Source: Lachnospiraceae bacterium
GTDB lineage: Bacteria > Bacillota_A > Clostridia > Lachnospirales > Lachnospiraceae
NCBI GenBank assembly: GCA_017464045.1
Contig: JAFUEG010000184.1
Span: forward strand, 1 to 5,520
DNA length: 5,520 bases
Direction of reading: 5' to 3'
A program made the translations under genes and the position numbers. Numbering within the stretch: the stretch's first letter is position 1; every line of letters begins with the position of its first letter. The notes below the pieces were generated by a model. It worked only from the letters and a program-made list of their open reading frames with translations. It was not told the DNA's origin and did not search any database. Of this stretch, positions 1-5,520 are shown piece after piece.

Positions 1-72
1 ATACTATTAAACCAAAGTCATTTTATCACATTTATTTATAATTACAAACGTATTTTTATAATATAATCAGCA

Positions 73-984
73 TCAAAGCCCCTGCTCCTTAACATACTGC
101 TTAAAGAGTTCTATGTATCTTTCGCCGGGTTCAGACAGGACGGTGTGATTTCTTTTTATATATCCCACATCTATCCTTTCATCCGTTTTTATACTGATAG
201 CAGTAAGTCCCTTCTCATGCTTCTCGTCAAAAAATGTGCCTATTCCGACAGAATATGCAAAGGTCTCTGCCAAAAGCTCAAGAGTTGTTCCTCTGTCACT
301 GGTTCTTATGATATTTTTATACTGATATGAGCTTATGATTTCCTCATAAAAATAAAAGCTGCTGTTTTCATCCTGATCAAATATAAGGCAAGGATAATCC
401 TCCAGTTCAGAGAGCAAAACCTCTTTTTTATCAGCTAAAGGATGATTTTCACTTACATAAGCGCATATCGGAAATGAACCGAGCACCTCAAAGCTAAGGT
501 CTGATTCCTTAAATACCTTGTCATAGTAATCTCTGTTAAAGCTGCTTATATAAAGAACTCCCAGCTCACTTTTTGCAAGCCTGATATTATCAAGCACCGT
601 CTTGGTTGTAGTTTCAAAAAGTGAATATTCGTAATCGACAATGCCGAACTCCTTTATAATCTGGGCAAATATCTTTGTGGCAAAGGTTGAGTGATGCATG
701 GAAACAGAGAAAGGTGCTTTAACCTCACTTCCGCCAAAATATTTTTCCTCCATAAATCTGTACTGAAGCAGCACATTGTTGGCATAGCGAATAAAAGTCT
801 CGCCATCACTTGTGATGCTGATACCTCTGTTTGTACGGTTAAAAAGCGTTACACCGATTTCCTCCTCAAGCTCCTTTATCGCAGTGGAAAGTCCCGACTG
901 TGATATAAAAAGTGCCTGGGCTGCAGCATTTATGGATTTTGTTTTTGCAACCTCTACAACATATTTAAGCTGGGCAATTGTCAT
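73..984 (-). CDS. LysR-type transcriptional regulator
   Basis: This is a complete 303-residue LysR-family DNA-binding regulator, the usual length for the family. The N-terminus carries the winged helix-turn-helix, with the pattern SINAAAQALFISQSGLSTAI at residues 18-37 followed by the family hallmark around ELEEEIGVTLFNR (38-50) and the wing near residues 51-60. From about residue 92 the chain is a periplasmic-binding-protein-like effector domain of two lobes, as in CysB/CynR-type members, which would bind a small co-inducer. The ATG is well supported by AGGAGA at 992-997, seven bases upstream. The stop is TGA. It lies downstream of the amidohydrolase gene in the same direction, not divergent from its likely target as many LysR genes are. 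That it controls the transporter and amidohydrolase genes is inferred from neighbourhood only. The ligand is unknown, and no specific orthologue is recognised. Confidence 0.95.
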   Translation of the reverse strand: MTIAQLKYVVEVAKTKSINAAAQALFISQSGLSTAIKELEEEIGVTLFNRTNRGISITSDGETFIRYANNVLLQYRFMEEKYFGGSEVKAPFSVSMHHSTFATKIFAQIIKEFGIVDYEYSLFETTTKTVLDNIRLAKSELGVLYISSFNRDYYDKVFKESDLSFEVLGSFPICAYVSENHPLADKKEVLLSELEDYPCLIFDQDENSSFYFYEEIISSYQYKNIIRTSDRGTTLELLAETFAYSVGIGTFFDEKHEKGLTAISIKTDERIDVGYIKRNHTVLSEPGERYIELFKQYVKEQGL

Positions 985-1212
985 TTTGATATCTCCTGAT
1001 TTTTTATCTTATTATAGCAAAGCATAATATAATAACATATAGAAAATCAATATATTTTAATTTTTTTGCTATGAATTATAGTCTACCTCAAATTAAAAAA
1101 TCAGTACAATACCTAAAATCTCTAATTGGTTATAGCTTTTTCTTATATCAAATAAAATTACTTGCAATTTATCTTAAAACTATTATATTTTGTCTAATTT
1201 AATCCCTTTTAC
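985..1212. other. AT-rich intergenic gap with a small palindrome
   Basis: These 228 bases separate the amidohydrolase stop from the LysR start. No open frame with a ribosome site was found. I also see no convincing GC-rich hairpin followed by a T-run, so read-through from the amidohydrolase into the LysR gene cannot be excluded. The gap does hold the candidate LysR promoter at 1011-1039. It also holds a 13-bp palindrome, CTAT-N5-ATAG at 1069-1081, which overlaps a second TATAAT on the minus strand (1075-1080). A further ATTAT-N8-ATAAT repeat sits at 1011-1028. LysR proteins often bind short AT-rich interrupted palindromes near their own promoters, so autoregulation is possible but not shown. 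Confidence 0.5.
1011..1039 (-). promoter_or_regulatory. Candidate extended -10 promoter for the LysR gene
   Basis: Read on the minus strand, a perfect TATAAT lies at 1011-1016, preceded by TGC (1017-1019), which makes an extended -10 element TGnTATAAT. The -35 position at a 17-base spacing (1034-1039, TATGTT) is a poor match, as is typical of extended -10 promoters. Transcription would begin near 1004, giving a leader of about 20 bases that contains the ribosome site at 992-997. The surrounding DNA is extremely AT-rich, so chance -10 look-alikes are expected. An alternative is TTGATT (1045-1050) with TATGCT (1021-1026), spaced 18 bases. Confidence 0.4.
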
Positions 1213-2481
1213 TTATAAAATATTTTTATAAACCTTTGCATCCTTCATGATAAGCTTAATGTTATCCTCATCAGCAAGTATATCAAGGTCGATAACAGGA
1301 TTTCCCTTTACAAGTAAAATGTCTGCATACGAACCCTCTTCAAGCACTCCGATTTTTCCATCCGGATAAGGATTCTGATAGGTTGTAAGCTTTGTCAGCT
1401 CATATACATTACCTGTTGCGGCAACCAGTCCCTTAAAGCTTCCGAATCTTTTCTTAAAATATGAAAAATCCTCTAACTGATGCTTTTCGATATAATCAGG
1501 ATCACCGAAGGAATCTGTTCCGAAGACAATATTTAAATTGTATTTGTTTATTGCTTCGGTTGCGATTTCTTCTCCGGCTCTTACGAAAGCCGCCTTCTTT
1601 AATATTGACTCCGGCTGATTATCTCCATGGGATTCTATCGGTCGACCGAACTGAGGTCCCGGCATAACCCAAACATCTGCTGTCTCACTGATTATCTTGG
1701 CAGTCTCGTCATCCATAAGATTGGTATGCTCAAGACTTTTTACACCCGCCTTGACTGCCCTTTGGATAGATGCAGGTGTATAAAGATGTGCCATAACATA
1801 AGTTCCGAAATCCTTTGCCGCATCTACCGCAGCTTTCATTTCCTCATATGTAAACTGCACTGTCTGTATGGGATCATAGGTACTTGATACACCACCGCCA
1901 GCCATGATTTTTATCTGGGAGGCGCCAAGGATAAACTGCTCTCTCACTGCTCTTAAGACCTCTGCCGGACCGTCTGCAACATAGTTTAAATGCTGCTGAA
2001 GAGTAGGCGATGTCCAGCTTCCGTCAGGAAGATGCTCTGCTATCGGACTGTGCCTTTTATCTGCATGGCCACAGGTCTGTGATATATATGCATTTGAAGG
2101 ATATATACGAGGACCGTCTATGAAGCCATTATCTATATTTTTCTTTAACCCATAAGTAACCCCGCCCGCATCTCTAATGGTAGTAAAACCACGAAACAGC
2201 ATATCCTTGGCAACCCTTGTACTTCTTACCGCCATCTCATCAACTCTTGCCTCATAATTCCTGTCACTTTGATTATGTGAAACATGAACGTGGGCATCGG
2301 TAAGTCCGGGAATTGCTGTAAACCCGGATGCATCTATTATTTCATCAAAATTTTCTTCTGAAATCTCTCCTGAAAAAACTTCCTTTACAAGATTATTTTC
2401 TATAACGATATTAACATTTTCCTTTAATTTTTCATTTTTACCGTCAAATAAATCGGCATGCTTAATCAATTTTTTACTCAT
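1213..2481 (-). CDS. Imidazolonepropionase-like amidohydrolase (putative Xaa-dipeptidase)
   Basis: This is a 422-residue member of the metal-dependent amidohydrolase superfamily (COG1228-like). Relatives of known function include Xaa-Pro and Xaa-Arg/Lys dipeptidases and carboxypeptidases that act in the cytoplasm. No signal peptide is seen. Numbered from the upstream GTG at 2490, the expected binuclear metal ligands are all visible: HxH at 67/69 in PGLTDAHVHV, Lys194 in SQIKIMAGGG (the usual carboxylated lysine), His235 in MAHLYT, His255 in EHTNLMDD and Asp326 in FGTDSFG. The C-terminus returns to the small beta domain (GVLEEGSYADILLVKGNP), and the N-terminal LIKHADLFDG supplies its other half. 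The ATG at 2481 is preferred because MSKKLIKHADLFDG is a normal family N-terminus; the in-frame GTG at 2490 would add three residues. Neither start has a nearby ribosome site (see 2493-2530). The gene follows the ABC importer, so it probably processes the imported compound. The exact substrate is not predictable, and imidazolonepropionase itself is unlikely because no other histidine-degradation gene is present. Confidence 0.9.
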   Translation of the reverse strand: MSKKLIKHADLFDGKNEKLKENVNIVIENNLVKEVFSGEISEENFDEIIDASGFTAIPGLTDAHVHVSHNQSDRNYEARVDEMAVRSTRVAKDMLFRGFTTIRDAGGVTYGLKKNIDNGFIDGPRIYPSNAYISQTCGHADKRHSPIAEHLPDGSWTSPTLQQHLNYVADGPAEVLRAVREQFILGASQIKIMAGGGVSSTYDPIQTVQFTYEEMKAAVDAAKDFGTYVMAHLYTPASIQRAVKAGVKSLEHTNLMDDETAKIISETADVWVMPGPQFGRPIESHGDNQPESILKKAAFVRAGEEIATEAINKYNLNIVFGTDSFGDPDYIEKHQLEDFSYFKKRFGSFKGLVAATGNVYELTKLTTYQNPYPDGKIGVLEEGSYADILLVKGNPVIDLDILADEDNIKLIMKDAKVYKNIL

Positions 2482-2492
2482 AGCAAACACGT

Positions 2493-2530
2493 AAAATCCA
2501 ATTGATTTTTTTAATCGGATTTTCTCCTTT
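2493..2530 (-). promoter_or_regulatory. Distant ribosome site plus spacer hairpin before amidohydrolase
   Basis: The only good Shine-Dalgarno sequence upstream of the amidohydrolase is AAAGGAG at 2524-2530 (minus strand), 42 bases from the ATG at 2481 and 33 from the alternative GTG. Immediately between them lies an inverted repeat. The 5' arm AAAATCCGATT (2513-2523) pairs with the 3' arm AATTGGATTTT (2493-2503) over 11 bp with a single G-U pair and a 9-base loop (2504-2512). If it folds, the effective distance from AAAGGAG to the ATG falls to about 11 bases, within the working range. The structure is AT-rich and has only a T4 run after it, so it is not a convincing terminator. The repeat is directly visible; the translational role is inferred. 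Confidence 0.5.
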
Positions 2531-2583
2531 CTCTCACCTTTTGATAATCACCATAAAATATTATATAGCTGATAAAAGCCCAA

Positions 2584-3342
2584 TCAGATACTGTATTCAG
2601 GCTGTATAACAACTCTGTTCTTAATCAGAAATTCCTTGGTTCTTTCATTTTGAGGGGAGTCAAATATCTGACTTGCCGTTCCCATCTCAACAATTTTTCC
2701 GTTTTCCATAAATATAACCTTGGTAGCCACATTTCTTACGAAGCTCATCTCATGAGATACAACAATCATCGTGTAACCCTCATTGGCTATCTCCTTGATC
2801 GTATCAAGTACCTCTCCCACAAGCTCCGGATCGAGTGCGGAGGTCGGCTCATCAAAAAGTAAAAGCTCCGGCTGCATGGCAATGGCTCTTGCTATGGCAA
2901 CCCTTTGCTGTTGTCCTCCCGAAAGATGCTTTGGATAATACTGCTGCCTATCATCCATATGAACCTTTGTAAGCTCCTTTATGGCAATCTCCTTTGCTTC
3001 CTTTTTAGGAATCTTTTGGACAACGGTTAAGCCCTCCATAACATTTTTAAGAACAGTCTTTTTTGAAAAAAGATTGAACTGCTGAAATACCATTGAGGTC
3101 TTTTTTCTAAGCTCTATCAAATCTTTTTTACTGTGATCCTTTGTATCAAATTTAAAATCGTCAAACTCTATTACTCCGTCGTCAGGCTTTGTAATACTGT
3201 TGATACATCTTAGCAGGGTGGACTTACCTGTACCGGAGGGGCCGATTATGGCGACTACATCGCCGGCTTCGATATCAAAGCTTATTCCGTCCAATACCTT
3301 ATTTGAAAAAAAACTTTTCTTTATATCACGTATTTTAATCAT
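2584..3342 (-). CDS. Amino-acid-type ABC transporter ATP-binding protein
   Basis: This is a complete 252-residue cytoplasmic ATPase subunit that would power uptake through the neighbouring permease. All nucleotide-binding motifs are intact: Walker A GPSGTGKS at 34-41, Q-loop FQQFNLF at 86-92, signature LSGGQQQR at 140-147, Walker B LLLFDEP at 160-166, D-loop SALD at 168-171 and switch histidine His197 in VVSHE. The C-terminal RTKEFL (234-239) is typical of the polar amino acid family (GlnQ, TcyN/TcyC, HisP), and the length fits. The ATG shares one base (3342) with the permease TAA in a TAATG junction. A strong GGGAGGG at 3351-3357, eight bases upstream, supports this start, and the junction suggests translational coupling. 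The assignment to polar amino acid or cystine import is firm at family level. The exact substrate is not, so no gene symbol is given. Confidence 0.96.
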   Translation of the reverse strand: MIKIRDIKKSFFSNKVLDGISFDIEAGDVVAIIGPSGTGKSTLLRCINSITKPDDGVIEFDDFKFDTKDHSKKDLIELRKKTSMVFQQFNLFSKKTVLKNVMEGLTVVQKIPKKEAKEIAIKELTKVHMDDRQQYYPKHLSGGQQQRVAIARAIAMQPELLLFDEPTSALDPELVGEVLDTIKEIANEGYTMIVVSHEMSFVRNVATKVIFMENGKIVEMGTASQIFDSPQNERTKEFLIKNRVVIQPEYSI

Positions 3343-4118
3343 TACAGTAACCCTCCCTGCTTTTTAAGGAGTTTTTTCTGCTTTTTGTAAAGCTTCTTAT
3401 CTTCTATGTCACCTACTATATCAGGTACCTTAACAAGATGAAGTATAAGCTTGATAAGCTGTTCAATAACTATTATCATAATCCAGTAAATAATCGCTAA
3501 GGCTACGTATGCTTCAAAATATCTGTATCCTCTTGCTCCTATTATCTTGGCCTGCGCAGTCATCTCAACCACAGAACAGGTAAACGCAAGCGAGGTTCCC
3601 TTTATAAGTCCTATAAACTGATTACCCAGATTAGGAAGTGCAAGCTCAAGTGCCTCCGGTATGATGATTCGGAACATTCTCTGTCTTCCCGTCATTCCGA
3701 GAGCTGCCGCCGCCTCTATCTCACCCTGATTGATTGCCTCAAATGCAGACTGAATAATAATTGAACAAAATGCTCCCGTGTTAAGTGCAAGTGCAAATAA
3801 CGCGTATACTATAGGCGGTACATTTGCCACCTGAAGATTAGTTCCCTTATAGTAATTTATATACATAAATGCAATCGGTATACCAAAATAGGTGATGTAT
3901 AGCTGCACTATAATCGGCGTACCTCTCATGAAGGATATAAATACACCTACAATCTGATTAAGCACAGGAATCTTTTTTATCCTTACAACTGCAAGCAAAA
4001 AGCCAAGCACCAATCCGATGATTCCTGAAATCACGGATATATAGAGAGTTATAGGAACAAACAGTAATAATGATTTTACATCTTTAAAAACCACATCAAT
4101 ATCAAATATATTTAACAT
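3342..4118 (-). CDS. Amino-acid ABC transporter permease (HisM/TcyL-like)
   Basis: This is a complete 258-residue integral membrane subunit. Hydrophobic segments are visible at about residues 15-45, 54-88, 101-125, 168-185 and 202-230, consistent with the roughly five-helix topology of polar amino acid permeases. RGTPIIVQL at 65-73 is a hallmark of the His/Glu/Gln/Arg/opine permease family. The cytoplasmic EAA loop that contacts the ATPase runs at 133-154 (EIEAAAALGMTGRQR, then IIIP). The C-terminal tail (about 236-258) is lysine-rich and presumably cytoplasmic. The ATG is supported by a GAGGGG ribosome site about six bases upstream (4125-4130). Only one permease gene is present, so the membrane core is probably a homodimer. 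It follows the binding-protein gene by 31 bases and overlaps the ATPase gene by one base. Confidence 0.95.
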   Translation of the reverse strand: MLNIFDIDVVFKDVKSLLLFVPITLYISVISGIIGLVLGFLLAVVRIKKIPVLNQIVGVFISFMRGTPIIVQLYITYFGIPIAFMYINYYKGTNLQVANVPPIVYALFALALNTGAFCSIIIQSAFEAINQGEIEAAAALGMTGRQRMFRIIIPEALELALPNLGNQFIGLIKGTSLAFTCSVVEMTAQAKIIGARGYRYFEAYVALAIIYWIMIIVIEQLIKLILHLVKVPDIVGDIEDKKLYKKQKKLLKKQGGLL

Positions 4119-4149
4119 ACTTATCCCCTCTTATTTACTGAGTTTATTC

Positions 4150-5109
4150 CTATTCTGAGAGTTCATTTGCGATGTATTCCTTACATCTTTCAACATACTC
4201 AAGTGTAAGCTCATCTGCGCTGTCACCAAACCACTCTGCTCTAAGCTCGGCAACTGTACCGTCAGCTATAAGCTCCTCAATTCTTGCATTAATATCATCT
4301 GCAAGCTGTGTATCATCCTTAGCAACGATGTAGAATATAACCTAAAGTCCACCTGTGAAATTCTCTGAATCCTCAATAGGTACAGGAATTAAATCAATCT
4401 TATCCTCAAGTCCTTTTTCAGCAATCTGTGCCTCTAAGGTTGCGGTTGTGAAATACTCAAAATCAACCACACCGTTTGCAACATCAACAAGTGTATTGTC
4501 AACCTCTATATAAGTAAGATCCAGCGGATTGTCCGGGTGTTCCTCATTGTATCGAAGGAAGGTTGTTTCATTGGCACTTGCTGCTGTTATCTGTGTGCTG
4601 TGACCACCTATATCAGCAAGTGACTTTATCTCATCATAGCCTTTTCTTACTGCTATGGAATGACTTCCTACATCATAGGTATCTGTATAAAGATACTTCT
4701 CTGCTCTTTCCTTGTTATATCCAAGGTGGTTTAAGCCTACCTGATAGATACCGGTATCAATTCCTGTAAATATCGACTGGAACTCGCAGACTGCAAATTC
4801 CACATCATACTGTGGAAGCCCCTCAAATACAAGTCTTATAAGCTCTATATCATAACCTGTAAGTTCTCCGCTCTCATCTGTATAGCAAAACGGTTCAGGA
4901 CCTGATCCCGATGTAGCTATAACTATCTTTCTTTTTTCTACCGGTGCCTCGGTGTCAACCTCACTGCCTTCTGCTGCCTCCGTAGCCTCCGCAACTGTCT
5001 GGTTGTCATCCTTCTTTTCTTCCTTCTTACCACATCCGGTAAATAAACTTGCGACTATAAAGCTCGCTGTAAGTAAACCTGCAATTTTTTTCTTTAAATG
5101 TTTTCTCAT
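4150..5109 (-). pseudogene. Amino-acid ABC substrate-binding lipoprotein, interrupted by in-frame TAG
   Basis: The gene would encode the extracellular receptor of the importer. An N-terminal lipoprotein signal is present: basic MRKHLKKK, a hydrophobic stretch, then LFTGC with the lipidated Cys at 26. A charged, Glu-rich linker follows (about 28-60), and from residue 61 a type-2 periplasmic-binding-protein fold of the polar amino acid/cystine family, with GELTGYDIELI (81-91), FQSIFTGIDTG (110-120) and YNKERAEKYLYT (131-142). The open frame stops at TAG 4342-4344 after 255 residues. The same frame then runs 63 more codons to TAG 4150-4152 and encodes the expected family C-terminus, including AKDDTQLADDINARIEEL and DGTVAELRAEWFG. 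Without the stop the protein would be 319 residues. No ATG, GTG or TTG occurs in frame in the tail, so it cannot be reinitiated separately. The start is supported by AAGAGGTAA at 5115-5123. If the stop is real and not read through, the product lacks the last helices of the fold and is probably non-functional. Confidence 0.85.
4342..4344 (-). other. Premature in-frame amber codon in the binding-protein gene
   Basis: The minus-strand codons read TTC ACA GGT GGA CTT TAG GTT ATA TTC, and both flanks fit the same binding-protein frame. A single base change such as CAG to TAG would create it; other single substitutions are equally possible from sequence alone. No frameshift or second stop accompanies it. 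Confidence 0.8.
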
Positions 5110-5145
5110 AAAAATTACCTCTTTTCTTTTTTTGAATATGCTGTG

Positions 5146-5175
5146 ATATTAACACTATGCACAGGCCTTTGTAAA
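5146..5175 (-). promoter_or_regulatory. Sigma-A-type promoter for the ABC transporter genes
   Basis: On the minus strand a -35 hexamer TTTACA (5170-5175, one mismatch to TTGACA) is followed after 18 bases by a -10 hexamer TAATAT (5146-5151). TGT directly upstream of the -10 adds an extended -10 element. The start of transcription would fall near 5139, giving a leader of about 30 bases that carries the ribosome site AAGAGGTAA (5115-5123). Placed between the two terminators and the lipoprotein start, it is the natural promoter for the binding protein, permease and ATPase, and possibly the amidohydrolase. Confidence 0.65.
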
Positions 5176-5181
5176 TTTGAT

Positions 5182-5206
5182 AAAACCGATGTTTCGCTAT
5201 CGTTTT
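5182..5206. promoter_or_regulatory. Inverted repeat upstream of the -35 (candidate operator)
   Basis: The plus strand has AAAACCGAT (5182-5190), an 8-base spacer, and ATCGTTTT (5199-5206). The arms are complementary over 8 pairs with one extra C in the left arm, and the core is CGAT-N8-ATCG. It sits 6 bases upstream of the -35 hexamer, where an activator such as a LysR protein commonly binds. It does not cleanly fit the T-N11-A LysR consensus, so the binding protein is unknown. Confidence 0.4.
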
Positions 5207-5220
5207 GAATGATAATAAGC

Positions 5221-5261
5221 AAAAAAAATAATGGGTTATCAACTAAGCTAATAACCCATTA
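5221..5261 (-). terminator. Rho-independent terminator (distal of a tandem pair)
   Basis: Arms at 5251-5261 and 5229-5239 pair perfectly over 11 bp (TAATGGGTTAT with ATAACCCATTA) around an 11-base loop. On the minus strand the hairpin is followed by an uninterrupted run of eight T (5221-5228). The plus-strand side has no T-run, so the direction is clear. It ends transcription coming from the HD-domain gene to the right. Confidence 0.85.
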
Positions 5262-5297
5262 AAAAGAGTGACAAGGTTCACGCCCAAGTCACTCTTT
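5261..5297 (-). terminator. Rho-independent terminator (proximal of a tandem pair)
   Basis: Arms AAAGAGTGAC (5288-5297) and GTCACTCTTT (5263-5272) pair perfectly over 10 bp with a 15-base loop that contains a possible inner GG/CC pairing. On the minus strand the 3' arm runs into five further bases TTAAT, giving CTTTTT at the base of the stem. It begins three bases after the stop codon of the HD-domain gene. The T-run is shorter than that of the second hairpin, so it may be the weaker of the two. Confidence 0.7.
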
Positions 5298-5300
5298 CTA

Positions 5301-5520
5301 TCACTCATATTCCTTCATAACTTCATTAACACTTTCCTCACAGCTTCGCATGGCAAGTATCGTCTTTTGGATAAGCTCCGAAAGCTCGATTCCCATCATT
5401 TCCGCTCCACGTTCAATGACCTCTCTGGAACAGCCTGCTGCAAAGTTTGCACTCTTATATTTCTTCTTTACGGATTTAACCTCCATATCCTGAACACTTT
5501 TTGATGGTCTGATAAGAGCC
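5301..5520 (-). CDS. HD-domain (HDIG-type) phosphohydrolase, C-terminal part
   Basis: The frame is open to the right edge of the window, so only the last 72 complete codons are seen and the true start lies outside. The visible segment reads ALIRPSKSVQDMEVKSVKKK, then SANFAAGCSREVIERGAEMM, then a helical tail ending in KEY-E. This strongly resembles the conserved C-terminal region of the roughly 180-190 residue clostridial HD-domain proteins, where 'AL.RPSKS...VEVKSV.KK' and 'FA.GV.RE.I..GAE..G' follow the HD metal site. The HD residues themselves lie outside the window, so activity as a metal-dependent phosphohydrolase is known for the family and not seen here. The ATG at 5486 is internal and should not be taken as the start. 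The gene ends with adjacent TGA and TAG codons (5298-5303), directly before the terminators. Its biological substrate is unknown, and the terminators separate it from the transporter genes. Confidence 0.8.
   Translation of the reverse strand, partial: ALIRPSKSVQDMEVKSVKKKYKSANFAAGCSREVIERGAEMMGIELSELIQKTILAMRSCEESVNEVMKEYE

Noticed and set aside
1..72. Region after the LysR stop, examined for a terminator.
   Set aside because: Only AT-rich sequence without a stable hairpin and T-run is visible; the LysR transcript end may lie outside the window.
2482..2550. Extension of the amidohydrolase frame upstream of the ATG/GTG, which stays open to a TGA at 2548-2550.
   Set aside because: The added codons contain no ATG, GTG or TTG apart from GTG 2490, encode a Lys-rich stretch unlike the family N-terminus, and include the ribosome site itself.
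2534..2554. A seven-codon minus-strand frame ATG...TGA (MVIIKR) ending just before the AAAGGAG at 2524-2530, a possible leader peptide coupled to the amidohydrolase.
   Set aside because: It has no ribosome site upstream and is so short that it is expected by chance in AT-rich DNA. The peptide shows no attenuation-type codon run.
2560..2565. A minus-strand TATAAT in the gap between the ATPase and amidohydrolase genes, a possible internal promoter.
   Set aside because: No acceptable -35 is found at 16-18 bases and no TG extension precedes it; the AT-rich gap makes a chance match likely. It cannot be fully excluded.
4952..5146. Plus-strand 64-codon frame over the lipoprotein signal and linker region.
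   Set aside because: Ser/Phe-rich composition is what the antisense of a Lys/Glu-rich linker produces; no ribosome site or family resemblance.
5027..5242. A minus-strand 71-codon frame overlapping the lipoprotein start.
   Set aside because: It runs antiphase through the promoter, leader and signal-peptide region, has no ribosome site and resembles no family; the lipoprotein frame is clearly the real one.
5268..5504. Plus-strand 78-codon frame opposite the HD-domain gene.
   Set aside because: It begins inside a terminator hairpin, lacks a ribosome site and is the shadow of a well-conserved minus-strand coding region.

Overview
The window is a low-GC, AT-rich stretch with the look of a Gram-positive Clostridia genome, probably a Lachnospiraceae relative. 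This rests on strong AGGAG-type ribosome sites, a lipoprotein substrate-binding protein instead of a free periplasmic one, and the general protein flavour. No 16S or other marker is present, so genus cannot be given. Every gene supported here lies on the minus strand, so the window is best read from high to low coordinates.

The right edge (5301-5520) holds the C-terminal end of a gene resembling the clostridial HD-domain (HDIG) phosphohydrolases. It is closed by two hairpin terminators in tandem (5221-5297). A clear sigma-A-type promoter (5146-5175), with an inverted repeat just upstream (5182-5206), then starts a new unit: an amino-acid-type ABC importer made of a substrate-binding lipoprotein (5109-4150), a permease (4118-3342) and an ATPase (3342-2584). 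The family resemblance is to polar amino acid or cystine uptake systems (TcyJKLMN/GlnHPQ-like). After a 93-102 base gap comes an imidazolonepropionase-like amidohydrolase of the Xaa-Pro/Xaa-Arg dipeptidase type (2481-1213). After a further 228-base AT-rich gap comes a LysR-type regulator (984-73). Bases 1-72 show no feature.

A reasonable reading is a small uptake-and-hydrolysis module: the importer brings in an amino acid, a short peptide or an N-modified amino acid, the amidohydrolase cleaves it, and the LysR protein senses a ligand and controls the set. The substrate is not readable from sequence.

Two points deserve attention. First, the binding-protein gene is interrupted by one in-frame TAG (4342-4344). 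The reading frame then continues cleanly for 63 codons and encodes the conserved C-terminal part of the family, so this is a fresh nonsense mutation, a sequencing error or amber readthrough. Second, the amidohydrolase gene has its only good Shine-Dalgarno sequence 42 bases from the ATG, and an 11-bp hairpin fills most of the gap. Folding of that hairpin would restore near-normal spacing. Nothing else suggests a mobile element, CRISPR array, RNA gene or defence system.
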